The notes under the pieces are model-generated. The model did not search any database. It was not told the origin of the DNA and saw nothing but the letters and a program-made list of their open reading frames with translations. 28,834 nucleotides of DNA from Nitrospiraceae bacterium (GTDB taxonomy: Bacteria; Nitrospirota; UBA9217), in contig DMKB01000245.1 of assembly GCA_003454665.1 (NCBI GenBank), positions 2,779 to 31,612 of the forward strand. The letters are read 5' to 3'. The translations under genes and the position numbers were made by a program. This document shows, piece after piece, positions 7,309 through 15,303 of the stretch. The stretch's first letter is position 1. The number at the start of each line of letters is the position of its first letter.

Positions 7309-10260
7309 TCACGATGAATTCGACAATGCCTGTCGAATTGAATCGCTCAATTCCTTGATCTTAAAGGGCTTGGTTACTACACTCGCGAATCCGTATGTAC
7401 GGTATTCAGCCATGACGGGGTCGTGAGAATAGCCGCTCGACACGATTATCCTGGCATTCGGGCTCGCTTCTATCAGTTTTTGCGCGGCCTCCTTGCCCCC
7501 CATGCCGCCGGGTATGGTTAAATCCATAACGACGGCGTCAAAGGGGGCCCCCTGTTCCTGGGCCGCGCCGTACAGTTCCAGGGCTTTCTCGCCGTTGTCG
7601 GCGAATGCTACGGAAAAGCCCAGGTAGGAGAGCATTTCTCCCGCCACGGTCCTGACCGCGTCCTCATCATCCATAACCAGGACCCTTCCTGTTCCCCTGA
7701 ACAGGGTCTCATCATCGCTCCCGGCAGGTGTCGTCCTTTGCATTGATGCGGGCAGGTAGAGATGGAAGGTCGTGCCGGCGCCCATCTCAGACTCTGCTGC
7801 AATGTGGCCTTCGTGTTTTTTTATGATGGAATATGATGTGGCGAGACCGAGTCCGCTTCCCTTCTGTTTTGTCGTAAAGTAGGGGTCGAATATCTTCGGC
7901 AGGTGCTCCCGCGGCATGCCGATCCCCTTATCACGGATCGATATCCGCACATATTCTCCTTCTTTCAACGGGAGGGCGTCCTGTTGACGAACAACGACAT
8001 TCTCGCAGAATACCTTGACCGTCCCTCCGGACGGCATTGCCTGGCTTGCGTTGATGATCAGATTGCTGATCACCTGGGTTATCTGTCCTTCGTCGATTTC
8101 AGCGGACAACAGGTCCTTGGGAATGAAAAATTTGCACCGTACGTTTGAGCCTCGCAGGGCGAACTTGGCTGAATTTTTCACCAATGCTCCCAGGGAAACG
8201 ATTTTTTTTACGGGCTCTCCGCCCCGGGAGAAGGTGAGCAGCTGCTGCGTCAGGTCCTTGGCCCGGGAAAACGCTTGCCCGGCATCGGTCAGTTTTTCGT
8301 ATACTTTGTCTGCCGGGTCGGCATACATCTTCGCCAGTTCGATGTTTCCCAGAATACCGGTCAGGAGATTGTTGAAATCATGGGCAAGGCCGCCGGCGAG
8401 AAGCCCGACGGATTCCAGTTTCTGCGCCTTGAGCAGTTCGTCCTCCATCTTTTTTCGGAGAATGTGGCGCCACATGCCGTTCATCAGCAGGGTGAGCTGC
8501 TGGATGTCCGATTCATCGTATTCCGCCTCCTTGTTTCCCACGACAGCCACACCCACGACGCGGTCCCCCTCCATGAAGGGCAGGCTCAGCACACGCGCCA
8601 GCGGGACGTGGCCGCCGGGCAGACCTTTTTTTTCAGGATGAGGGGTCGAATAATCATTTATGATGATAGGTCTTTTTTCTCTGACGGCGTCCGCCCAGAG
8701 ACCGGCCTCATCCATCGAAAAATGGAGTGGCTGGTCGACGACGGCGCAGTCCTTCATCGCCGGCGAGTACACGGCATGTGTGGCAAGCGCCGTCCCTTCA
8801 TTGTTCATCAGCCCCGTAAAGCCCATGGTGCTGCCCGTGAGTTTTACGCCCTGTTCGAGCATGAATGATGCAATGTCCTGAATCGAGGCGTCTGTCATGC
8901 TGTTCAGTTGCAGCAAGGCTTTGAGTCGTGCCTCGCTGAGTTTCAGCGCGTCCTCGTGCTGTTTTCGTTCGGTGATATCGAGGGCCGTAAAAATCACCCC
9001 GGAAGACAGGTCCGCGGGATTGATCGGCGTTGACTGGAGGAAGATGTCCAGTATATCGCCATCTTTCCGTTGCCAGCGCGTTTCGACTGATCCCGTTCCT
9101 TTCTTATGAATTTCATCGTATTTGTTTTTGCCGACGCGGTTAAATTCTTCGTCACTGGGATAAATTACCCGCGAGCTTTTGCCGATCAGATCTTGACCGG
9201 TATACCCGAGGAGCGTCTGCATATGGTCGTTTACCCAGCTGAACACCCTGTTATGAACGAGGCCGATGCAGATCGGCGCCGCCTTCAGGAGGCCCTTCAG
9301 GGTCGCCTCACTCTCACGAAGAGCTTCCTGGGACCGTTTGCTCTCGGAGATGTCGTAAATTGTGCCCTGGACAGAGACAGGTTTTCCAAAAGCATCACAG
9401 ACGTTGCGAATTAATTCACGGACCCAACATATCTGCCCATCTTTACGCATGATACGGTATTCCCGATCAGCTGAGAAATCTGGAACGGAACGTATATTCT
9501 CAATGCTTTCATGATTCACGCCCATGTCATCCTGGTGTATTATTTGAATCCAACTTGGATTTCCTGAAAGGAAATCCTGCTCGGTATACCCGGTGATTTT
9601 TTCAACAGCTCCATGAAAGAAATCAGGGGTAAAATCCAAGTTGCCGCTAAAAGCTATTCCTTGAAAATTCTCTATGAATAGGCGGTACTGCTTCTCGCTC
9701 TTCTGCTGCGAGTCTTCGGACTGCCTTCGTTCAAGTTCCGCAGAAGCACGGGAAGCGAATATCCGCAGCGTTGATTCGGCGGTGGCCGTATGTCCGAGCG
9801 GCTTGTCGTCCATGACGACCATAAGCCCGATGGCCCGCTGCGCGGAATCGAACAGGGGTGTGCCGATATAACTCTCGATACCCATCTCGACGAGCAGCTG
9901 ATCATGGGGAAATTGCCGTTGAACATCCTGAGGATAGCAGCGAAGGGTCTGTCCGATCACGTTCTCACAGGGTGAATCTTTCAGGGCGTATTCAAAGTTG
10001 TCGGCTCTCTGGCCGCCGTCGAAGACGGCGACGGTCCTGACATGGTCAGGGGTTTTTTTTGACAGCTCCCCGACAAAGGCGAACCGCGTCCCCAGGCTAT
10101 GGGCGAGATGCTCGACGAGAGAATAAAAAAACGCGTCACCCGTCGCTGCCGAAACTCCTTCCGAGATCGTACGGAGCGTTTTTTCAAGCTTTGTGCTCTC
10201 TGATTCCGATCCGTTGTATTGTTTGGTCAGCTGGTTTTCCGTGCTCTTCGTGTTTTTCAT
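7309..10260 (-). CDS. Soluble hybrid sensor histidine kinase (GAF-PAS-PAS-GAF-HisKA-HATPase-REC)
   Basis: Multi-sensor kinase of 983 residues with no membrane segment, so probably cytoplasmic. Domains in order: GAF about 30-180, PAS about 190-310 (ends DISESKR), PAS about 320-435 (ends DITERKQ), GAF about 445-605, HisKA with His627 in GGLAHDFNNLL, HATPase (DKGIGMP, GSGLGLATSYSII), and receiver with Asp913 in MDLTIPGGMGG. I chose the ATG at 10258-10260. The frame extends 30 bases upstream to a TTG, but those bases hold the likely ribosome site GGAGGTGAGG. The gene begins 43 bp after the HAD phosphatase stop on the same strand, so the two probably form one transcript. The signal is unknown; the receiver could be a regulatory or phosphorelay domain. 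Confidence 0.93.
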   Translation of the reverse strand: MKNTKSTENQLTKQYNGSESESTKLEKTLRTISEGVSAATGDAFFYSLVEHLAHSLGTRFAFVGELSKKTPDHVRTVAVFDGGQRADNFEYALKDSPCENVIGQTLRCYPQDVQRQFPHDQLLVEMGIESYIGTPLFDSAQRAIGLMVVMDDKPLGHTATAESTLRIFASRASAELERRQSEDSQQKSEKQYRLFIENFQGIAFSGNLDFTPDFFHGAVEKITGYTEQDFLSGNPSWIQIIHQDDMGVNHESIENIRSVPDFSADREYRIMRKDGQICWVRELIRNVCDAFGKPVSVQGTIYDISESKRSQEALRESEATLKGLLKAAPICIGLVHNRVFSWVNDHMQTLLGYTGQDLIGKSSRVIYPSDEEFNRVGKNKYDEIHKKGTGSVETRWQRKDGDILDIFLQSTPINPADLSSGVIFTALDITERKQHEDALKLSEARLKALLQLNSMTDASIQDIASFMLEQGVKLTGSTMGFTGLMNNEGTALATHAVYSPAMKDCAVVDQPLHFSMDEAGLWADAVREKRPIIINDYSTPHPEKKGLPGGHVPLARVLSLPFMEGDRVVGVAVVGNKEAEYDESDIQQLTLLMNGMWRHILRKKMEDELLKAQKLESVGLLAGGLAHDFNNLLTGILGNIELAKMYADPADKVYEKLTDAGQAFSRAKDLTQQLLTFSRGGEPVKKIVSLGALVKNSAKFALRGSNVRCKFFIPKDLLSAEIDEGQITQVISNLIINASQAMPSGGTVKVFCENVVVRQQDALPLKEGEYVRISIRDKGIGMPREHLPKIFDPYFTTKQKGSGLGLATSYSIIKKHEGHIAAESEMGAGTTFHLYLPASMQRTTPAGSDDETLFRGTGRVLVMDDEDAVRTVAGEMLSYLGFSVAFADNGEKALELYGAAQEQGAPFDAVVMDLTIPGGMGGKEAAQKLIEASPNARIIVSSGYSHDPVMAEYRTYGFASVVTKPFKIKELSDSIRQALSNSS

Positions 10261-10303
10261 ATCAGATGATTTCCTCACCTCCGCAACCAAGCTTTATGCG
10301 TTT

Positions 10304-10951
10304 TCACCGGAGGGTGCTCCTGCCTGCCAGGAGCTTCACGTTGATAGCCTGTTCAAGCTCCTTCTTGAACGATTCCGTATCGCGAAAATGGAGGACCTGC
10401 AGCCCTTCATTCGATGCACGCTGCACGTTATCGGAGTTGTCGTCTATGAACAGCCCCTCATCGGAGCTGATCCCGATGGCGGCGCATACATCGCTGAAAA
10501 CCGAAAGCTCACGTTTGCTTTTCCTGATCCGATAGGAGTTGAAGATGTACTGAAAATGCTGAAAAAACGGCGTCTTTGCGTTGATCTCATCGAGCCAGTT
10601 CGTCTGGTCACTCAATATCGCAAGGAGCAGACCGCGGGCCTTCAGCCGCTCCACAATGGTGAGCATCTCCGGCCGCAGGACGAACCTCCCAAGTATTTCT
10701 TCCCGTAATTCCTCATCACTGCCGGAGACTCCGGTTTTCCCGCGCAGCGCCGTCCAGTACTGCGATTCATTCACCAGACCCGTTACGTAACCGCTCTCGT
10801 GGATGAGTTCGTCGGCGATACTCCGAAACCGCTCCGGATCGAGGCCGTTCTTCTTCCCGATGGCCAGCAGCCCCTCCCGGAACCCCTCTTCAGCAAGGAC
10901 TCCACCGAAATCGAATATGGCCGCCTTGACGGTTTTGCGCGCTCTCTGCAT
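10304..10951 (-). CDS. HAD-superfamily hydrolase (YihX-like phosphatase)
   Basis: About 215 residues, a usual size for a haloacid-dehalogenase-type phosphatase with a small helical cap. Motif I is IFDFGGVL near residue 14, which keeps the nucleophilic Asp but has Gly where many members have the second Asp. This FDFGGVL form is common in the glucose-1-phosphatase/epoxide-hydrolase-like HAD group. Motif II Ser is in LAILSDQTNW, motif III Lys in the RIRKSKRE stretch, and motif IV is LFIDDNSDNV. The substrate is not predictable. The longest frame starts at a GTG at 10999, but homology begins just after the internal ATG at 10949-10951, which I use; its ribosome site is weak. It is the first gene of a probable two-gene unit with the downstream hybrid kinase. 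Confidence 0.85.
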   Translation of the reverse strand: MQRARKTVKAAIFDFGGVLAEEGFREGLLAIGKKNGLDPERFRSIADELIHESGYVTGLVNESQYWTALRGKTGVSGSDEELREEILGRFVLRPEMLTIVERLKARGLLLAILSDQTNWLDEINAKTPFFQHFQYIFNSYRIRKSKRELSVFSDVCAAIGISSDEGLFIDDNSDNVQRASNEGLQVLHFRDTESFKKELEQAINVKLLAGRSTLR

Positions 10952-11019
10952 GAGAATGGTCCGCCTGCATCTCCCGTTAACCGCGGTGCTGTTGACCACC
11001 TGATAATCACTCTAAAAAA

Positions 11020-11028
11020 ATAATAGCA
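11020..11028 (-). promoter_or_regulatory. Extended -10 promoter candidate for the HAD/kinase unit
   Basis: The minus strand reads TGCTATTAT, an extended -10, about 70 bp upstream of the chosen HAD start. No good -35 is present at the usual spacing, so support is modest. Confidence 0.35.
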
Positions 11029-11170
11029 CAATGCTGGGAGAAAACAGGCAACCCTCGAAATTTTAATCGTTTTTTCCTGTTCTTTGTGATAGAATCGTAC
11101 AACAAAAGTCGTAAGGAAAGGCTTTGCTCTGCTCTTGATACACTTCCAAAAACATAACAGGGGGACAACC

Positions 11171-12190
11171 ATGATCGAGAACGACGGGGAAAAGCAGCTC
11201 AGGATGCTGTCGGCAGCAATGACGATTCACCATAGTATCGGCGCTAACCTGGAACTGGACGAGATCAGCGGCATTTTGGTGCAGGAACTTACAGCGATTG
11301 TGCCCTGTGAAGGGTGTGCGATTCTCCTGTTCGACGACAAAAAAGTCAGGATACTGTCGGAGCGCGGCTTCCGCGTGAAGCTTGACGGGAAGGTGCTTAC
11401 CACGGATTTGCCTGCTCTTCAACAGATCGTTTCGACAAAACAGAGCGTCACCACCGGCGACATCGCGAAGAGCCCGCTCTCGTCATGCGTTCCCGAAGAC
11501 TGCGTGATGAAATCCATGATCTGCACGCCGATCACGGTAAACGGCGTGGTGAAGGGAGCGATCCATATCGATTCGCTGAATGAAGATGCCTTCACCACCG
11601 ATGACCTGCATTTTGTCGAACTGCTCACCAAAGAGATTTCCCTCGCCGTAGCGCGTTCGTTACAATATTCTTCTGTAAAGGCCATGGCAATGCGGGACCC
11701 CCTCACCGGATGCTATAATAGAAGAAAGTTTGACGAGGACGTGTCCCTGCTCTTGTCGCGCTGCAGCCGATACGAGAGGCCGCTGTCGCTGCTGATGATC
11801 GATATTGACTGGTTTAAAGCCTATAATGATCATCATGGACATCCCCGGGGCGACGAGCTGATCAGGGAGATAGCAACGCTCTTTTCCCGGGCAATTCGGT
11901 GCTGCGATCAGCTCTACCGGTACGGCGGAGAGGAATTCGTAATCGTCCTCCCGGAAACGGACAGTGAAGGGGCCCTTGTTTTGGCGAGGAGGATCTGTGT
12001 CTTCATTGAGCAGCAGACCTTCGCGGGTGCGAGCGAAAGCCAGCCGGGAAAACGATTGACCGTCAGCATAGGGGTTGCCAACGTTCCCGGAGACGGGAAA
12101 TCACGGGAGGAACTGCTCCAGGCCGCAGATTCCGCACTCTATAAGGCGAAACAGTCCGGACGGAACAGGGTCTGCAGTGTTGGTGACTGA
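11171..12190 (+). CDS. GAF-GGDEF diguanylate cyclase, catalytically intact
   Basis: Predicted to make cyclic di-GMP from two GTP under control of an N-terminal GAF sensor. It has 339 residues, with GAF at about 15-160 and GGDEF at about 170-335. The GGDEF domain opens with DPLTGCYNRR, carries the metal-binding MIDIDWFKAYND (Asp211 and Asp213) and has the signature GGEEF at 252-256. An inhibitory I-site RxxD (RCCD, 243-246) lies exactly five residues before GGEEF, so product feedback is expected. No membrane segment is seen. The ATG at 11171 is preceded by AGGGGGACAACC; an upstream TTG at 11135 is in frame but has no ribosome site. The following gene starts 30 bp later and is a degenerate copy. 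Confidence 0.93.
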   Translation: MIENDGEKQLRMLSAAMTIHHSIGANLELDEISGILVQELTAIVPCEGCAILLFDDKKVRILSERGFRVKLDGKVLTTDLPALQQIVSTKQSVTTGDIAKSPLSSCVPEDCVMKSMICTPITVNGVVKGAIHIDSLNEDAFTTDDLHFVELLTKEISLAVARSLQYSSVKAMAMRDPLTGCYNRRKFDEDVSLLLSRCSRYERPLSLLMIDIDWFKAYNDHHGHPRGDELIREIATLFSRAIRCCDQLYRYGGEEFVIVLPETDSEGALVLARRICVFIEQQTFAGASESQPGKRLTVSIGVANVPGDGKSREELLQAADSALYKAKQSGRNRVCSVGD

Positions 12191-12220
12191 TGAGTTCGTT
12201 GTCGAGCGGAGGGAGACCGG

Positions 12221-13231
12221 ATGACAAATAAACATTCAGGAGCACCGGTAACGATACCGTCTGCTATCCTCGCCTTGCACCACAGAATAGGAGCGGTCCT
12301 TGAACTCGAGGAAATCGGCCGTATCCTGGTCGACGAGCCGGTATATCTGGAGCGCTATGACGGATACGCGATCCTTCTCGGTGAAGGGAACGAAATGGGT
12401 ATCCTGGCCCAGCGGGACGCCCACCTGATGATTGGTGAAGCCGGGAGCCTGTCCGATGTGCCCGCCGTACAGAGTTGCAGAGAAACGAAGACGACTGTTC
12501 ATGCAGCTGATCATCTGCATCGTGCGACGCCTGAGAATCCTGACGGCAGTTCCCTGCAGTCCATGATCTGCTCTCCTGTCCTGGTCCATGATACGGTAAG
12601 GGGAGTAATCTGCCTGGTTTCATCGGACGGGGATGCTTTGCACAAGGGGGATCTGCAGTTCGCCGAACTGCTCACCCAGGAGTTGTCCATGGCTGTTCTG
12701 CGGGCGGACCAGTATGCGTGGGTCAAGGCGCTGACGTCGAGAGACGCTGGCACGGGATGTTACAATCGCGGTCAATTCAAGGAAGACATCAATGCCTCGC
12801 TGTCCAGCTCCCTGCGCTATGGAAGGCCGCTCTCGCTCCTGATGGTCACGGCCGACGATTCGGGCCGAAGGGCTGACACTCCAGTCCATGGCGATTACGG
12901 CGTGCTCATCAAGAACGTTGCCGATGCGCTCTGCAATTCCATCCGGCTCTGCGACAGACTGTACCGCTATAGTGAACACCAACTTGTTCTCCTGCTTCCG
13001 GAGACCGACCGGGAGCAGGCACACCGTGCGGCAACGAGAGTCAAGCAGCTCGTCGACGGGCGATTGGCGGACGCCGCCGAGGGTGCCGGAGGGAAGCCCC
13101 CTTCGATACACATCGGCGTCGCGAACCTTCCCGTCGATGGGGGCTCCGAGGAAACCCTCGTCCACGCGGCGGAGGCCGCCCTGAGGAAGGCGCCACAGTC
13201 CGGCGGGATCGGCACCGTTGATAGTGCATAG
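12221..13231 (+). CDS. Degenerate GAF-GGDEF protein with retained I-site (possible c-di-GMP receptor)
   Basis: 336 residues, aligning along its whole length with the preceding diguanylate cyclase (shared CYNR, RPLSLLM, LYRY, LLPETD and GVANLPVDG blocks). Catalytic elements are lost. GGEEF is replaced by SEHQL (251-255), the MIDIDxFKxxND metal-site block by MVTADDSGRRAD, and the closing YKAKxxGRN by RKAPQSGG. The I-site RLCD (242-245) five residues upstream is kept. Degenerate GGDEF domains of this type are known as c-di-GMP effectors, so a receptor or a partner of the adjacent cyclase is inferred; enzymatic activity is not expected. The GAF half is also divergent. A strong ribosome site, GGAGGGAG, precedes the ATG. 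The open frame and conserved core argue against a decaying pseudogene. Confidence 0.85.
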   Translation: MTNKHSGAPVTIPSAILALHHRIGAVLELEEIGRILVDEPVYLERYDGYAILLGEGNEMGILAQRDAHLMIGEAGSLSDVPAVQSCRETKTTVHAADHLHRATPENPDGSSLQSMICSPVLVHDTVRGVICLVSSDGDALHKGDLQFAELLTQELSMAVLRADQYAWVKALTSRDAGTGCYNRGQFKEDINASLSSSLRYGRPLSLLMVTADDSGRRADTPVHGDYGVLIKNVADALCNSIRLCDRLYRYSEHQLVLLLPETDREQAHRAATRVKQLVDGRLADAAEGAGGKPPSIHIGVANLPVDGGSEETLVHAAEAALRKAPQSGGIGTVDSA

Positions 13232-13331
13232 CTCGGGCTTTCAGGAATACCCCGCGCCACCGGCATCGTTTCCCGCCACCCACGCGTTGTCTGTGCCTGC
13301 TTCTGCATGGCCATGCGTGGAGAGAATTACC

Positions 13332-13361
13332 TTGACAAATAGTTATGCGATGAGGTTAAAT
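13332..13361 (+). promoter_or_regulatory. Sigma70-type promoter for the YtkA/two-component unit
   Basis: TTGACA at 13332-13337 and TTAAAT at 13356-13361 are separated by 18 bp. Transcription would start near 13368, leaving a leader of about 195 nt before the lipoprotein ATG. Confidence 0.6.
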
Positions 13362-13366
13362 AGTAG

Positions 13367-13560
13367 ACACGGAGAACGAATGAACCGTGTGAAAAACGGA
13401 ATGACCCGTCACCGCTCGCCGGCTTCTCTGTGCCGGTAGAGTCTCATGCTCTTCGACCGGGGCGACCGGCCGAAAATAGTTAATCGCCTGGGAAGCTTTA
13501 TCCCCACGGAAATATATAGTGAGATGCGTAATTTTTTGCACGCTACGATCAAGGAGGAAA
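13367..13560 (+). other. Long leader with several consecutive hairpins, class unknown
   Basis: Several short stems can be drawn: ACACGG 13367-13372 with CCGTGT 13385-13390; ACGG 13396-13399 with CCGT 13406-13409; CCGGC 13419-13423 with GCCGG 13432-13436; AGAG 13438-13441 with CTCT 13448-13451; and CCGG pairs near 13457-13469. I could not match it to a riboswitch consensus I know (GEMM, cobalamin, TPP, SAM and fluoride were considered). It may be a cis-regulatory RNA or merely GC-rich leader sequence. The rest of the gap 13232-13331 shows nothing recognisable. Confidence 0.35.
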
Positions 13561-13563
13561 TTC

Positions 13564-13962
13564 ATGAAAAAATTATGTGTGCTGGCCCTGGTTGCTGTGC
13601 TCGCCTCAGCGATCGTTTTCGGATGCGCGAAAGGATATGAATCGCAGCAGAAAGCCGGCGATCTTACCATAACGCTTTCCATCAGGAACTACCCGCTTGT
13701 GCAGGCCGACAATACACTGGATTTTACGATTGCCGATTCCGACGGCAAGGCGGTTACGGATGCAAAAGTGGATGTTCGGTACTATATGCCGCCCTTGCCC
13801 GGGATGGCCCCTATGGATTATGTGAGCGAGGCTTCGGTCAAGGGCGACAGATACTCTATAACGGCACATATTCCTATGGCAGGGAAGTGGATGGTTGAGG
13901 TGGCGGTAAAAAGAACAGGAACGGCCGCGGTCATGACCGCGTTTACGCTTGATGCGCAATAA
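13564..13962 (+). CDS. YtkA/FixH-like lipoprotein
   Basis: 132-residue exported protein. A short basic N-terminus and a hydrophobic stretch end in a lipobox-like IVFGC at about Cys21, so it is probably lipid-anchored. The mature part is one beta-sandwich domain of the YtkA-like type, with LTITLSIRNYPLVQADNTLD, DAKVDVRYYMPPLPGM and a final GKWMVEVAV strand. YtkA-like domains occur in exported proteins of poorly defined function, often near metal-handling or respiratory genes. The ATG at 13564 has an excellent ribosome site, AAGGAGGAAATTC; a longer in-frame start at 13519 lacks one. It is followed after 13 bp by a membrane histidine kinase, so it may be a periplasmic component of that signalling unit (inference). 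Confidence 0.85.
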   Translation: MKKLCVLALVAVLASAIVFGCAKGYESQQKAGDLTITLSIRNYPLVQADNTLDFTIADSDGKAVTDAKVDVRYYMPPLPGMAPMDYVSEASVKGDRYSITAHIPMAGKWMVEVAVKRTGTAAVMTAFTLDAQ

Positions 13963-13975
13963 GTAAATTCAAAAT

Positions 13976-15079
13976 ATGAACAGGTTGTTCAACAGGCAGG
14001 TCAAGGGGCTGAGAGTATACATTCTGGCGGGCCTGCTTGCGCTTATCACCGTGGTCCATTACCTTCTGGGTGGCGCGCGTGCAGGCCTGCTGCACAGCAT
14101 TTTTGGCCATCTCTATATTGTGCCGATTATCCTGGGTGCCTACTGGTACGGGATCAAGGGCGGTATTTCCGCCTCCATTGCCTCGACGCTCTTTTTTTCT
14201 CCCCATCTGTTTCTCCACTGGCAGGACCCCTTTCTGGACATTTACAATTACGTCGAGATATTCCTGTTTCTTCTCATCGGTGTTGTTACGGGCATCCTGA
14301 GCCAGATGGAACGCAACCAGCGTTCGCGGTACGAGCATGCGCTTCTGAAACTGGATGAATCTCACCGAAAACTGAAGGAACAGACTGCTGTTCTGCTACA
14401 GACCGAGGAGCAGCTCAGGAGGGCCGACCGCCTGTCCGCGCTCGGCGAACTGTCGGCCAGCATGGCCCACGAAATACGGAATCCCCTGGGATCCATCAAG
14501 GGTGTCGCGGAGATTCTGAAAGACGATTCCGGGCCGGAAGACTCCCGGTATGAGTTTGTCCGCATACTCCTGAAGGAAACAGACCGGCTGAACCGCATCG
14601 TTCAGGAATTTCTCGGATTCGCCCGGCCAAAAAAACCCGAGCTCCAGCAGGCAGACATCAATGAGGCCATCGATTCCGTATTGACCCTTACGGCGCAGGA
14701 AGCCAGGAAGGCCGGCGTGACCGTGGACAAACAGTTGAGCCCATCGATGGGAAAACACGACATCGACGCAGGACAGCTGAAGCAGGCATTTCTCAATCTG
14801 GTGCTCAATGCCCTTCAGGCGATGCCGGGCGGCGGCGTGCTGACGGTGAAAAGCGGGCTTCGGCAGAATGCGATCGAGGTGACTGTGGCTGATACGGGTA
14901 CGGGAATACCGGAGGAGAACAGAAAAAAACTCTTCACCCCCTTCTTCACGACGAGGGGAGACGGTACCGGCCTGGGTCTGGCGATAACCTCCCGGATCGT
15001 AAAAAACCACCGGGGCCAGATCGATATGGAGAGTGAGCCGGGAAAAGGGACGACCTTTACGGTGAGAATCCCGGTTTGA
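13976..15079 (+). CDS. Membrane sensor histidine kinase, partner of the NtrC-type regulator
   Basis: 367 residues. The N-terminal 110 residues form three or four closely packed membrane segments with very short loops, so sensing is probably intramembrane or involves a partner protein, not a large periplasmic domain. A coiled-coil-like linker (about 115-150) leads to HisKA with His165 in SMAHEIRNPLGSIKG. The HATPase domain follows, with N-box LVLNALQAMPGGG, DTGTGIP and GDGTGLGLAITSRIV. The protein ends with a standard GKGTTFTVRIP strand and has no receiver, as in AtoS/ZraS-type kinases. It lies 13 bp after the YtkA-like gene with almost no Shine-Dalgarno, suggesting translational coupling. The cognate response regulator is the next gene, beyond a 224-bp palindromic spacer. 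Confidence 0.92.
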   Translation: MNRLFNRQVKGLRVYILAGLLALITVVHYLLGGARAGLLHSIFGHLYIVPIILGAYWYGIKGGISASIASTLFFSPHLFLHWQDPFLDIYNYVEIFLFLLIGVVTGILSQMERNQRSRYEHALLKLDESHRKLKEQTAVLLQTEEQLRRADRLSALGELSASMAHEIRNPLGSIKGVAEILKDDSGPEDSRYEFVRILLKETDRLNRIVQEFLGFARPKKPELQQADINEAIDSVLTLTAQEARKAGVTVDKQLSPSMGKHDIDAGQLKQAFLNLVLNALQAMPGGGVLTVKSGLRQNAIEVTVADTGTGIPEENRKKLFTPFFTTRGDGTGLGLAITSRIVKNHRGQIDMESEPGKGTTFTVRIPV

Positions 15080-15095
15080 CAAGGACCTGGTGATT

Positions 15096-15290
15096 CACGA
15101 AGGACACGAAGATACAAGGAGCTGGAAATTCCAAATTACAACTAACAAATTGCAAATAAATTTCAACACACCAAATTTCAAAAGGGCTGTTATTTGTTTT
15201 TGAGATTTGGGATTTATTTGACATTTGGTGCTTGGAATTTGGAGTTTATCGTATGTTGTTTCCCCTCCTGCTTCGGCGTCTTCGTGGCAG
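15096..15290. repeat. Long imperfect palindromic element
   Basis: Outer arms CACGAAGGACACGAAG (15097-15112 region) and CTTCGGCGTCTTCGTG (about 15273-15288) are largely complementary. Inside them an AT-rich inner inverted repeat pairs 15121-15180 with 15186-15246; the shared core is of the form CCAAATT...CAAATAAAT...CACCAAAT. The whole 195-bp block could fold back on itself. It separates the kinase and regulator genes and resembles a dispersed, non-coding intergenic repeat or a miniature element. Confidence 0.6.
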
Positions 15291-15303
15291 AGATAATGTT
15301 CGC

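Noticed and set aside
13390..13440. Cobalamin or GEMM riboswitch in the YtkA leader
   Set aside because: Only short resemblances (GTGAAAAACGG, CCCGTCACCG); the conserved cores of these classes are missing.
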